Shown one piece after another: positions 41,435 through 50,572 of a stretch of DNA of 64,000 bases (within the stretch, counting starts at the first letter, position 1; every line of letters begins with the position of its first letter). A program made the position numbers and the translations under genes. The notes beneath the pieces are model-generated. The model was not told the origin of the DNA, did not search any database, and worked only from the letters and a program-made list of their open reading frames with translations. The stretch spans positions 62,001 through 126,000 of the forward strand of contig DIBV01000003.1 in NCBI GenBank assembly GCA_002415085.1. Reading direction: 5' to 3'. This DNA is from Arsukibacterium sp. UBA5043. GTDB taxonomy: Bacteria > Pseudomonadota > Gammaproteobacteria > Enterobacterales > Alteromonadaceae.

Positions 41435-43566
41435 TTGTCTGTATCAACCTGTATCGCCTGTTGTCGCGCCAGAAAATAATAAATCTCCTGTTGAGAACGC
41501 AGATTGCGTTTATTGCCACGCTTAACATAAGCATTTGAATGTTTGCCGTCAATAATACGCGCCTTAACGTTATCCCGCCACTGGATATCCAGGGTACTGA
41601 TAATTTGTTGCTTGATCCGGCTATCATATACCGGCACGCCTACCTCGACCCGCTGGTCGATATTGCGGGTCATCCAGTCCGCAGAGGAGATATATAATGC
41701 ATTGTCGCCACCATTGTGAAACAAATATACCCGGGCGTGCTCCAGATAACGATCAAGCACGCTGATAATTTTAATATTCTGGCTTTTACCCGCCAGCCCT
41801 GGCATTAACGAGCACATGCCGCGGATAATCATCCGGATTTTAACCCCGGCCTGGCTGGCTTTGTACAATAGCTGGACAATTTCTTCGTCGACCAGATTGT
41901 TCACTTTTAAAAAGATTTCGGCTTTACGGCCGCTGGTAGCAAAATCAATTTCACGCTGAATTAAACTCAATAGCCGCGGCCGGCTCCAGGTAGGGGAGAC
42001 AATTAAGTGCTGAAAATTAAAAGGCCGGTAGGAGTACTGAATAAACTCAAATACCTGATCAATTTCAGCAGTAATTTCACTATGGCAGGTAAACAGGCTC
42101 ATGTCGGTATAGATACGGGCGGTTTTTTCATTAAAATTCCCGGTGCCAATATGACCGTAGCGAACGGCTTTGCCTTTTTCCTGCCGGGTTATTAAACACA
42201 GTTTTGAGTGGATTTTTAACGTGGTTTGGCCAAAAATAACTTCAATACCCGAATCCGTCATTCTTCGTGCCCAGTTGATGTTATTTTCTTCATCAAAACG
42301 GGCTTTAAGCTCGACCACAACCGTTACTTTTTTGCCGTTGCGCACCGCATCCAGCAGCGAATGGATAACCCGTGAGTGTTTGGCTACCCGGTACATAGTC
42401 ATTTTAATATGGCTGACTTTCGGATCAAACGATGCCTGGCGCACCCACTCGGTAAAATAACTGAAATTATGGTAGGGGTAATACAGCAGAATATCGGTGG
42501 CCCGGATGGCATCGAAACTGGTTGGGTAGTGCTCAAAATCCGGGCTTGGCAGTGGCTCCATGGCCGGAAACTCCATACTCTGATGGCCCAGGTTCGGAAA
42601 ACCGATAAAGTCCTTAAAATTGCGATAACGACTGCCGGCAATCAGGGCATCAGTAGAGCTGGTGCCCAATTGCCGGGTCAGCACTTTAAGCATTTGTTCC
42701 GGCATGGCGGCATCGTAAACCAGTCGGGTTGGTTCAGACTTTAAGCGCTGCCGGATGCCTTTTGACATTTTATCAATCAGACTTTGATCCAGGGTATCGC
42801 TGATATTGTACTCGGCATCGCGGGTCAGTTTGAGCGAAAAGGTACATATCGTATCGAATTGAAAAAAACCATTAAATAAATCACTGGCACAATGATTAAT
42901 AATGTCGTCCAGCAACAATATCTGACGGCGGTAATGGCCATTCTTTTTACGGGTATTTAACTGCAGCGGCAGCTCAATAAAACGCGATACTTCCGCAGTA
43001 GGCACTTCAATAATTGCGTAGTCAGGTTTGCCGCTGCCGGTCATTTCCACCATCAGATAGGTGGTGTTATCTTCCAGAATTTTACTCAGCGAACTGTCGG
43101 TACTGGATAATATAATGGGTGAAATATGCCGTTTTACTTCACTGCGGAAAAAGGCTTTTACCCAGCTTGACTGCGCTTCAGTCAGCTTACTGTCATCAAT
43201 CAATTCGATATTGTGCTTACGCAGCTCCAGCTGAATATCCAGATATATTTTATTAAATTGCTTGGCGAGCTCTTTAACCTGCAGCTGTATTTGCTGCAGC
43301 AGGGTTTCCGCATCTTCATGCTCCCAGGTCTGATACTTTTTCAGCAGAATGCGCCGTTTAACATCGGCGACCCGCACCCGGAAAAATTCATCCAGATTAT
43401 TGGAGTAAATACCTAAAAACCGTAAGCGCTCAATCGGCGGGTTGCGGGTGTCTGCCGCTTCTTGCAGCACCCGGCCATTGAAGGCCAGCCAACTTAATTC
43501 GCGAGGAAATAACGGGTAGTCGGGGTGAGCCCCGCTGTTCTGGGATGGTGATGCTGGCTGATCCAT
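41431..43566 (-). CDS. ppk1: Polyphosphate kinase 1
   Basis: 711 residues. N-terminal domain starts FPRELSWLAFNGRVLQEA; the phospho-acceptor His lies in LKIHSKLCLI, and the second conserved His in LEHARVYLFHNG; ISSADWMTRNIDQRVEVGVP is a family hallmark. It polymerises phosphate from ATP into polyphosphate at the membrane or in granules. AGGAG lies 7 bases before the ATG. A Pho box lies upstream on the minus strand. First gene of a ppk-ppx operon. Confidence 0.96.
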   Translation of the reverse strand: MDQPASPSQNSGAHPDYPLFPRELSWLAFNGRVLQEAADTRNPPIERLRFLGIYSNNLDEFFRVRVADVKRRILLKKYQTWEHEDAETLLQQIQLQVKELAKQFNKIYLDIQLELRKHNIELIDDSKLTEAQSSWVKAFFRSEVKRHISPIILSSTDSSLSKILEDNTTYLMVEMTGSGKPDYAIIEVPTAEVSRFIELPLQLNTRKKNGHYRRQILLLDDIINHCASDLFNGFFQFDTICTFSLKLTRDAEYNISDTLDQSLIDKMSKGIRQRLKSEPTRLVYDAAMPEQMLKVLTRQLGTSSTDALIAGSRYRNFKDFIGFPNLGHQSMEFPAMEPLPSPDFEHYPTSFDAIRATDILLYYPYHNFSYFTEWVRQASFDPKVSHIKMTMYRVAKHSRVIHSLLDAVRNGKKVTVVVELKARFDEENNINWARRMTDSGIEVIFGQTTLKIHSKLCLITRQEKGKAVRYGHIGTGNFNEKTARIYTDMSLFTCHSEITAEIDQVFEFIQYSYRPFNFQHLIVSPTWSRPRLLSLIQREIDFATSGRKAEIFLKVNNLVDEEIVQLLYKASQAGVKIRMIIRGMCSLMPGLAGKSQNIKIISVLDRYLEHARVYLFHNGGDNALYISSADWMTRNIDQRVEVGVPVYDSRIKQQIISTLDIQWRDNVKARIIDGKHSNAYVKRGNKRNLRSQQEIYYFLARQQAIQVDTDN

Positions 43567-43609
43567 GTTGATTGCTCCTGCTTACTGCCTGCAAAGCACA
43601 CTATGGCAT

Positions 43610-43631
43610 TTTTGTGACAGAATGATGAAAC
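43610..43631 (-). promoter_or_regulatory. Pho box of ppk
   Basis: Minus strand GTTTCAT-CATT-CTGTCAC-AAAA: 7-mers 11 bases apart, the second matching the PhoB consensus fully; CATAGT about 5 bases further is a possible -10. The first 7-mer lies in one arm of the large inverted repeat. Confidence 0.75.
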
Positions 43632-43670
43632 GCGACTGCCAGCTAGCCGCTGGCAGTCGCGTTTCATCAT
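43622..43670. repeat. 22-bp perfect inverted repeat between GcvR-like gene and ppk
   Basis: Arms ATGATGAAACGCGACTGCCA(GC) and its exact complement with a 5-base centre TAGCC. It could end the GcvR-like transcript but no T-run follows on either side. One arm overlaps the ppk Pho box. Confidence 0.9.
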
Positions 43671-43704
43671 AACTGGGGATCACCATAGGTAAGGTAACGG
43701 GGGG

Positions 43705-44214
43705 TTAGTCTACTGAGGTTTCCACATCTACCACAATATCAGCAGCAATAGCTTCCAGAGCCTTAATGACCTCATCACGGCTCAGGCCTGCTGGCAACTG
43801 CACTGTGGCTTCAGCATGAAACAGCGGTACCCCCCAGTTTGGCGCACTTTGTCTGTTACTGGAAAACTGAATAATATTCGTACCCTTATGCTTAATCACC
43901 GACGATAATTCACGGACGATTCCGGCGCGATCATTGCCGGTAATAACAAAGCGCAATTGTTGTTGTTTGTTCAGCTCGCTCTGCTCACCTTGCTGCACTT
44001 TGATATCTAAATCGCTAATCTTGCTCAGCGCGGTGACTAAAGCTCCCAGATCAGGTTCTGCCACTTCTATTTGCACTATGCCGGCAAAATAACCTGCCAG
44101 ATGGCTTAAGTTGCTGGCCATCCAGTTGCCATTTTGGTCATTTATTACCCTGGCTAACTGTTCTACTAACCCTGCTTTATCTTTACCAATAACGGTAAGG
44201 ACTAACTGCTTCAT
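43705..44214 (-). CDS. GcvR-like double ACT-domain regulator
   Basis: 169 residues from ATG 44214 (AAGGG 8 bases before it; a GTG at 44235 gives 7 more). Two ACT domains: LVLTVIGKDKAGLVEQLARVIND (about 4-26) and RFVITGNDRAGIVRELSSVIKHKG (about 87-110). This layout is that of GcvR, which represses the glycine cleavage operon through GcvA, and of related amino-acid sensing proteins. No gcv genes are near. It may sense amino acids or nucleotides; the partner is unknown. Confidence 0.82.
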   Translation of the reverse strand: MKQLVLTVIGKDKAGLVEQLARVINDQNGNWMASNLSHLAGYFAGIVQIEVAEPDLGALVTALSKISDLDIKVQQGEQSELNKQQQLRFVITGNDRAGIVRELSSVIKHKGTNIIQFSSNRQSAPNWGVPLFHAEATVQLPAGLSRDEVIKALEAIAADIVVDVETSVD

Positions 44215-44418
44215 ATTGACATCCCTTACTATCACTAAAGGTTAAACCGCCGGTGAGCGGTCAGCTATTACATAATATACGTGAAAAAGTGTTTTAGAGT
44301 GTAGACCCAACTTTATGATTTTAAAACGCTAGTTAACTATTTATTTTTGGTTTGCTGTCTTGTCATGCGCAGCTGTTATAAGATAGGGCCAGCAAGTCTG
44401 AAAGTACGGGTATAAAAG

Positions 44419-45384
44419 ATGGTGCTAACCAAATGGCACACAGCATTGCCAGGGCTGATCCTGATATCGTTTTTAGGGGGGGGCTGGGTGTCAGCCGTTG
44501 CAGCCAAAACCGACAGCACTCTGTCCAGTGTTGGTTCTGATACCCTGCAGCAAGTCATGCAATTGTGGGCAGACGAATACCGACGTCGCCACCCTAACGT
44601 GAATTTTCAAATCCAAAGTATTGGTTCATCCACCGCCCCCGTTGCGCTGATTGAAGGCACTGCGCAGCTTGGGCCCATGAGCCGGGCGATGCGCCAGACG
44701 GAATTGCAGCAGTTTGCACAGCGGTTTGGTTATCTGCCAACGGCCGTGCCGGTAGCTATTGATCTGCTGGCGGTTTATGTTCATCCCGATAATCCGCTGG
44801 ATCAGTTAAGCCTGTCTCAGCTGGACGCCATATTCTCAATAAACCGGCGCTGCGGTGCCCCAACCGATCTTCAGCGATGGGGGCAGTTGGGGCTGACCGG
44901 GCCCTGGCAGCAGCGTTTTATCTCGCTGTACAGTCGCAATGCCGTGTCGGGAACCTATGGTTACTTTAAGCAACATGTATTGTGTAATGGCGATATCAAA
45001 GCCCGGACTAATCAGCTGGCCGGTTCGTCTGCCATGCTCAGGGCTATCAGCCAGTCGCAAGGTGGTATCGGCTATTCTGGTATTGGCTATGCAACCGACG
45101 ATGTCAAGGTACTGGCGCTGGCGGTAGACGATGGTCCGGCGTTTGCGCCAACGGCTGCTAATGCATTAAGCGGGGATTATCCGCTGGCCCGGCAGCTTTA
45201 TATTTATGTCAATCGGACACCTGGCCGGGCGCTGACGGCGAACCAATCCGCTTTTTTTGATCTGGTATTATCGGAGGCGGGTCAGCAAATCGTGCTGCAG
45301 GACGGCTTTTTGCCGTTACCCGCAGCGGTGATTGCGCGCTGGCGGCAAACGCTCGGTCTGCCAGCATTGTCGGAGCAACCATGA
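44419..45384 (+). CDS. pstS: Phosphate ABC transporter, substrate-binding protein PstS (system 2)
   Basis: 321 residues, signal peptide (MVLTKWHTALPGLILISFLG..., cleavage near AVAA). Binding loops: SSVGSDTLQQVM, QSIGSSTAPVALIEG and SRNAVSGTYGYFKQHVL; PMSRAM in place of the usual SR motif. It differs clearly from PstS1 and is closer to the PstS that heads long pstSCAB-phoU operons. The stop overlaps pstC2 (ATGA). No convincing Pho box was found before it. Confidence 0.9.
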   Translation: MVLTKWHTALPGLILISFLGGGWVSAVAAKTDSTLSSVGSDTLQQVMQLWADEYRRRHPNVNFQIQSIGSSTAPVALIEGTAQLGPMSRAMRQTELQQFAQRFGYLPTAVPVAIDLLAVYVHPDNPLDQLSLSQLDAIFSINRRCGAPTDLQRWGQLGLTGPWQQRFISLYSRNAVSGTYGYFKQHVLCNGDIKARTNQLAGSSAMLRAISQSQGGIGYSGIGYATDDVKVLALAVDDGPAFAPTAANALSGDYPLARQLYIYVNRTPGRALTANQSAFFDLVLSEAGQQIVLQDGFLPLPAAVIARWRQTLGLPALSEQP

Positions 45385-47177
45385 CACCGCTGCCGCTTGC
45401 TGCACACAAGGCAACACGTCAGCTGCAACGTCGCCGGCGCTGGTATAATCGTTTGTTGCAGGCAGTCATTGGTCTGTCAGGTATCAGCGTGGTAATAATG
45501 CTGGCGGCTTTGTTTATCTATCTGGTTAGCGAAGTTGTGCCATTATTCCGTAGCGTTACCGGCACTGCGCTGCCGCCAGTGGCTGCGGTGTTTTCAGCAC
45601 CATCTCCGTTAGAACAAAACCAGCTATCTGGCTGGCCGGGCACCCCGGCGTTTAATGCTGTTTCTGGCAGCGGCAACTATCAGTTACTGGCAACCGCAGA
45701 CGGCCATGCCTGCTTACATTCTACCAAGCATGCTGCAGACTGTTTACAGCAATGGCAATTGACCCAAACTGCTGACACACTGACCAGTTTAAGCTGGCTG
45801 ACTGCTGATCAGGCTGTGCTGGCCGGGTATCAGAGTGGTCGCTTGCAACAATGGTATTTAGTGGCTGAAAATAGCAAGGCCGCACATTTACAGTTGGTAA
45901 GAGAACTGCCCGGCCAACAGGCTGCGATACTGCACATTGCTCCGGAACACAACCGGCGCGGCTTTGCTACTCTGGCGGCAGATGGACAACTGGCAGTTTA
46001 TTACTCGAGTATTGCCCGACCATTGTGGCAGCAGACTACGGCGATTACTGACGCTACCGGCCTGGTATTTTCAGCCAACAACCAGCAACTGAGTATTCAC
46101 ACTGACCAAACCCGCTACCCCTTTGCTCTGGATAACCCTCATCCGGAGGTTAACTGGCAAACGTTATGGCACAGTGTCTGGTACGAAGGGTTTGCCAGGC
46201 CTGATTTTGTCTGGCAAACCTCATCAGCTGCAGATAACTATCAACCGAAGTTTTCCTTGGTCCCTCTCACCACCGGTACCCTGAAAGCGGCTTTTTATGC
46301 CATGGTGTTTGCAGCGCCGCTGGCGATTATGGCCGCCATTTATAGCGCCTGCTTTCTGCCTGCAGGGCCGCGCAGACGAATAAAAGGCCTGATTGAGTTG
46401 ATGGCGGCGTTTCCAACGGTAATTCTCGGTTTTATTGCCGCAGTATGGCTGGCGCCGGCTATTGAAGGGCATTTGCTGGCGTTACTACTGTGGGTAATAT
46501 TTTTGCCACTGAGTATTTTGGTATTTGCTGCACTGTGGCCGAAGGTGCCGCTGCAACTTAGGTTGCGTTGGAGTGACGGTTGGGAAATCCCGCTGCTGAT
46601 GCTATGGCTGGCGCTGATTAGCGCTCTGATATTTGTCGGAGCAAGTCAGTTAGACCGCAGCCTTTTTGATGGCGGCTTGCGCGTCTATCTTGATCAGCAG
46701 GGCTTTTTTTATGAGCAGCGCAACGCGCTGGTAATCGGTATTGCGATGGGCTTTGCGGTCGTTCCCGGTATTTTCGCGATTGCAGATGACGTGCTGTATC
46801 AGGTACCGCGACAATTAACCCGTGGTGCACTGGCCTTAGGCGCTACACCTTGGCAGACTGTGCTGCGAATTAGCTTGCCGCTTGCTGCGCCAGGCCTGAT
46901 TGCTGCCACGCTGGTAGGGGTTGGCCGGGCCCTTGGTGAAACCATGATAATTCTGATGGCGACCGGCAACAGCCCGATAACTAATTTTAATGTGTTTGAA
47001 GGTCTACGCAGTTTAACAGCCACGCTGGCTATCGAATTACCTGAAGCAACCGTCGGCAGCAGTCATTTTCGGGTATTGTTTGTTGCCGCTCTGGTGTTAT
47101 TACTGTTTACCTTTGTTGCCAATACCGCGGCTGAAGTGATCCGGCAACGCTTACGTAAAAAGTATCAGAGGTTATGA
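45381..47177 (+). CDS. pstC: PstC (system 2) with a large periplasmic propeller-like insertion
   Basis: 598 residues, about twice the E. coli PstC. After TM1 (about 28-52) there is an extracytoplasmic domain (about 60-290) with short repeated beta strands (GNYQLLATADGHACL, TSLSWLTADQAVLAGY, GFATLAADGQLAVYY), which looks like a WD40/quinoprotein-type propeller. The permease core follows (YSACFLPAGPRRRIKGLIE, MAAFPTVILGFIAAVW, ALALGATPWQTVLRISLP, GVGRALGETMIILMATG). It pairs with PstA2. Propeller-carrying PstC proteins occur in related marine gammaproteobacteria, to my knowledge; the domain role is not established. Confidence 0.88.
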   Translation: MTPLPLAAHKATRQLQRRRRWYNRLLQAVIGLSGISVVIMLAALFIYLVSEVVPLFRSVTGTALPPVAAVFSAPSPLEQNQLSGWPGTPAFNAVSGSGNYQLLATADGHACLHSTKHAADCLQQWQLTQTADTLTSLSWLTADQAVLAGYQSGRLQQWYLVAENSKAAHLQLVRELPGQQAAILHIAPEHNRRGFATLAADGQLAVYYSSIARPLWQQTTAITDATGLVFSANNQQLSIHTDQTRYPFALDNPHPEVNWQTLWHSVWYEGFARPDFVWQTSSAADNYQPKFSLVPLTTGTLKAAFYAMVFAAPLAIMAAIYSACFLPAGPRRRIKGLIELMAAFPTVILGFIAAVWLAPAIEGHLLALLLWVIFLPLSILVFAALWPKVPLQLRLRWSDGWEIPLLMLWLALISALIFVGASQLDRSLFDGGLRVYLDQQGFFYEQRNALVIGIAMGFAVVPGIFAIADDVLYQVPRQLTRGALALGATPWQTVLRISLPLAAPGLIAATLVGVGRALGETMIILMATGNSPITNFNVFEGLRSLTATLAIELPEATVGSSHFRVLFVAALVLLLFTFVANTAAEVIRQRLRKKYQRL

Positions 47178-48169
47178 CCGTGCTGCGAAATTGGTTTGCT
47201 CAGGGTACCCCATGGATTTGGTTAAATGCAGGTGCAGTGGCATTGAGTTTGTTACTGGTCGGTGGTTTACTGGTATTTATTGTCATGCAGAGTGTTGGTG
47301 TGTTCTGGCCAGCAGACATGTCAGGCCATCTTGGCAGTAAGTTACTACAATACCTACAGAACTGGTGGCAGTTTCTCAGTGGCGATTCAAGCGAGGGAGG
47401 CATTTTTCCTGCCATTCTCGGCACCGTGCTGATGGTAATGCTGATGTCGGTGCTGGTAACGCCACTGGGCGTGCTGGCGGCAGTTTATCTGCACGAATAC
47501 GCCAAAGAAGGGCCACTATTAAAAGTGATTCGGGTTGCCGTGCATAATCTGGCCGGGGTGCCGTCTATTATATTTGGCGTATTCGGCCTGGGGTTCTTTG
47601 TTTACTTTCTGGGCGGCAGCATCGACAGTCTGTTTTATCCAGACCAATTGCCTACGCCGACTTTTGGAACCCCGGGGTTGCTATGGGTGTCGTTGACGTT
47701 GGCATTGCTCACCTTACCGGTGGTTATTGTGGCAACTGAGCAGGGGCTGGCCGGTATCCCTAAAAATTTGCGCCTGGGTTGCTTTGCACTTGGTGCCACG
47801 AAAGCAGAAGTAATCTGGAAGATCGTGCTACCTCAGGCCTCTCCGGCGATGGTTACCGCTCTGATGCTGGCGATAGCGCGTGCCGCTGGCGAAGTGGCGC
47901 CGTTAGTGTTTGTCGGCGTGGTAAAGTCTGCACCGGCGCTGCCGATCAGTTCTGAGTTCCCATATTTGCAGCTGCAACAAAAAATAACCAGCCTGAGTAT
48001 GCATATTTACGACGCCGGGTTACAAAGCCCGGACGCACAGCGAGCTGAGCCGCTGGTGTTTGCCTCAGCAATGGTGCTTATAACATTGATATTTATACTG
48101 AATTTGCTGGCTTACCGGCTGCGTAAGCGGTTAAATTCGCGCTATCGCAATCGGACGGTTAATGAGTAA
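47174..48169 (+). CDS. pstA: Phosphate ABC transporter permease PstA (system 2)
   Basis: 331 residues, shorter than PstA1 because the DUF3333-type insertion is lacking. Membrane core: GVLAAVYLHEYAKEGPLLK, VAVHNLAGVPSIIFGVFGLG, CFALGATKAEVIWKIVLP and AIARAAGEVAPLVFVG. The ATG overlaps the pstC2 stop by 4 bases, and pstB2 follows after 28 bases. Confidence 0.92.
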   Translation: MTVLRNWFAQGTPWIWLNAGAVALSLLLVGGLLVFIVMQSVGVFWPADMSGHLGSKLLQYLQNWWQFLSGDSSEGGIFPAILGTVLMVMLMSVLVTPLGVLAAVYLHEYAKEGPLLKVIRVAVHNLAGVPSIIFGVFGLGFFVYFLGGSIDSLFYPDQLPTPTFGTPGLLWVSLTLALLTLPVVIVATEQGLAGIPKNLRLGCFALGATKAEVIWKIVLPQASPAMVTALMLAIARAAGEVAPLVFVGVVKSAPALPISSEFPYLQLQQKITSLSMHIYDAGLQSPDAQRAEPLVFASAMVLITLIFILNLLAYRLRKRLNSRYRNRTVNE

Positions 48170-48197
48170 TAAAACTGTAACATTAGCAGGGTAAGAT

Positions 48198-48965
48198 ATG
48201 AATGTAGAGGTTGCAGCAAAACTTGAAGTGCAGGATTTATCGCTGAAATTTGCTGATAAGATGGTATTGCAGCGCATCAACATGCGTATTCCACAGCATA
48301 AGATTACCGCGTTTATTGGCCCCTCTGGCTGTGGTAAATCAAGTTTGCTGCGAAGTTTTAACCGGATGAACGAATTACTGGACGATACCCAGACCACCGG
48401 CAGCGTGTTGCTGGATGGCCAGAATATTTATCAGTCGGCGGTCGAGGTGGCGGAGCTGCGGCGCAGAGTCGGCATTGTTTTTCAAAAACCTAACCCTTTC
48501 CCGCACAGTGTGTATGAAAATGTGGCCTTTGGTCTGCGTTTGCAGGGCATTAAGCAAGCCAGACAATTAGACGAGCTAGTGGAATCTGCTTTACGTAAAG
48601 CAGCGTTGTGGGACGAAGTACGTGACCGGTTGCATGATAGCGCGGTTAACTTATCGGGTGGCCAGCAGCAGCGACTGGTTATCGCCAGGGCTATCGCGAT
48701 CGAGCCCGAAGTATTGCTGCTCGATGAACCAGCGTCGGCATTAGATCCGATTTCAACCCTAAAGATTGAAGAACTGATGTACGATTTAAAACAGCACTAT
48801 ACTCTGGTAATCGTAACGCACAACATGCAACAAGCTGCCCGGGTGTCAGATTACACCGCCTTTTTAAATATGGGGCAGCTGATAGAATTTGATGAGACAA
48901 ATAAGATGTTTACTGATCCCAGCCAGCGCGCCACCGAAGATTATATTACCGGACGGTTTGGTTAA
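48198..48965 (+). CDS. pstB: Phosphate ABC transporter ATPase PstB (system 2)
   Basis: 255 residues. Walker [10 protein letters not shown], signature [16 protein letters not shown], Walker [14 protein letters not shown] and [15 protein letters not shown]; same [12 protein letters not shown] end as PstB1. It energises PstC2/PstA2. AGGG lies before the ATG. phoU follows 44 bases later. Confidence 0.95.
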   Translation: MNVEVAAKLEVQDLSLKFADKMVLQRINMRIPQHKITAFIGPSGCGKSSLLRSFNRMNELLDDTQTTGSVLLDGQNIYQSAVEVAELRRRVGIVFQKPNPFPHSVYENVAFGLRLQGIKQARQLDELVESALRKAALWDEVRDRLHDSAVNLSGGQQQRLVIARAIAIEPEVLLLDEPASALDPISTLKIEELMYDLKQHYTLVIVTHNMQQAARVSDYTAFLNMGQLIEFDETNKMFTDPSQRATEDYITGRFG

Positions 48966-49009
48966 CGGATTCAGCAAACAGCACATTTAACAGCAGCAAG
49001 GGTCAGGCA

Positions 49010-49720
49010 ATGGATAAGTTAAATTTATCAAAGCATATCTCTAGTCAGTTTAATGAAGAGATAGAGCAGGTTCGTAACCATGTAATGGCGATGGGCGGCT
49101 TAATTGAAAGACAGCTGTTTGATGCACTGGAAGCAATAGCCAACAGCGATAGCGAGCTGGCGCAACAAGTGATTCAGAACGACTTAAAGGTCAATGACTG
49201 GGAGTTGCAAATCGATCAGGAATGTACCCGGATTATTGCTAAGCGCCAGCCGGCTGCCAGCGATTTACGGTTAATTATGGCAATATTAAAAACGATCGCT
49301 GATCTGGAGCGGATCGGCGATGAAACCCGGCGCATAGCCAAGGTTGCATTAGAATCGTTTAACAGTGCCCAGCAAGACCTGCTGGTTAATCTGGATAATC
49401 TGGGCCGGCATGTCGGCCAGATGTTACATGACGTGTTGGACGCGTTTGCCAGAATGGATGTCGAAGCGGCGTTAACGGTGCACAAAGAAGATAAAAAAGT
49501 TGACCGTGAATATGAGTCTATCACCCGCCAGTTGATGACCTATATGATCGAAGACCCCCGCTCAATACCGAAAATTATGAATGTGTTGTGGTCGGCCCGT
49601 TCGCTGGAGCGGATTGGTGACAGGTGTAAAAATTTGTCTGAATACATTATTTTCTTTGTAAAGGGTAAAGTGGTCAGACACAGCTCAGAAGAAATGCTAG
49701 AGAAAGAAGCCCGCAGCTAA
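49010..49720 (+). CDS. phoU: PhoU, phosphate signalling regulator
   Basis: 236 residues, the canonical length, two three-helix halves. N-terminus [25 protein letters not shown], first metal-binding motif [14 protein letters not shown] and second [20 protein letters not shown] are intact. It links PstSCAB to PhoR and limits phosphate uptake and polyphosphate. It closes the second pst operon; a terminator follows. Confidence 0.96.
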   Translation: MDKLNLSKHISSQFNEEIEQVRNHVMAMGGLIERQLFDALEAIANSDSELAQQVIQNDLKVNDWELQIDQECTRIIAKRQPAASDLRLIMAILKTIADLERIGDETRRIAKVALESFNSAQQDLLVNLDNLGRHVGQMLHDVLDAFARMDVEAALTVHKEDKKVDREYESITRQLMTYMIEDPRSIPKIMNVLWSARSLERIGDRCKNLSEYIIFFVKGKVVRHSSEEMLEKEARS

Positions 49721-49750
49721 CTTTATCAAAACAGACTCGCTTTTTTAAAT

Positions 49751-49785
49751 CGCCTCATCCAGACTTCTGGCTGAGGCGTTTCTGT
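49751..49785 (+). terminator. Terminator after phoU
   Basis: CGCCTCA / TGAGGCG outer stem with CCAG / CTGG inner stem, then a T-rich tail. Confidence 0.75.
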
Positions 49786-49876
49786 TTTATCTGCTAATAT
49801 TTCATTTTTATTGCGGTTTGATTGCAGTTACAATGCGCGCCGACCTTATTCACCCTGAATATTATGAGGCCACACT

Positions 49877-50554
49877 ATGCCAGGTAATACATTTTTATCC
49901 GTGTTTGCTAAATCACCGATAAAACCTATCGAAGAACATATTCGCAAGGTACACGAAGCCAGTGAGCTACTGTTACCGTTTTTTGCTGCGGTGTATCAGA
50001 AAGATTGGCTTCAAGCGGCAGAGGTGCGAAAAGGCATCGTTACCCTGGAAAAAGATGCCGACCGCATGAAGCGGGACATCCGGATTAACTTGCCCCGCGG
50101 CTTATTTTTGCCGGTAGACCGGACTGATATTCTGGAATTAGTGGCGCAGCAAGACAAAATCGCTAATAAAACCAAAGATATCTCTGGCCGGGTACTGGGC
50201 CGCGAGCTGGAGATTCCTGAGGCCATTCAAACCGACTTTCATGCGTATATCCAGCGCTGTATTGATGCCACGGCGATGGCCTCTGAGGCCATCAACGAGC
50301 TGGATGAGTTGCTGGAAACGGGTTTCCGTGGTCGTGAGGTTGATCTCGTGATCAAGATGGTAGAAAAGCTGGATGCGATTGAACATGACACTGACGAAAT
50401 GCAGATTAAGCTGCGCAAGGCGGTTCGGATTGCCGAAGCCGATTTGAACCCGGTAGACGTGATGTTTTTATACCGGACCATTGAGTGGATTGGCGATTTG
50501 GCCGACATTGCCCAGAAAGTGGGTTCCCGCTTAGAAATAATGCTCGCCCGTTAA
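49877..50554 (+). CDS. DUF47/TIGR00153-type PhoU-like protein, Pit accessory
   Basis: 225 residues, helical. Family features: FAKSPIKPIEEHIRKVHEASELLLPFF at the start, KDADRMKRDIRINLPRGLFLPVDRTDILELVAQQDKIANKTKDI in the middle and RTIEWIGDLADIAQKVGSRLEIMLAR at the end. These proteins are PhoU relatives encoded next to Pit transporters and are thought to gate them. 18 bases separate it from pit. Confidence 0.93.
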   Translation: MPGNTFLSVFAKSPIKPIEEHIRKVHEASELLLPFFAAVYQKDWLQAAEVRKGIVTLEKDADRMKRDIRINLPRGLFLPVDRTDILELVAQQDKIANKTKDISGRVLGRELEIPEAIQTDFHAYIQRCIDATAMASEAINELDELLETGFRGREVDLVIKMVEKLDAIEHDTDEMQIKLRKAVRIAEADLNPVDVMFLYRTIEWIGDLADIAQKVGSRLEIMLAR

Positions 50555-50572
50555 TTAACAAAGGTATTACTG

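Noticed and set aside
44340-44400. Possible Pho box before pstS2 (CTGTCTTGTCATG, then CTGTTAT)
   Set aside because: The 7-mers are 13 or 18 bases apart, not 11; kept as unproven.
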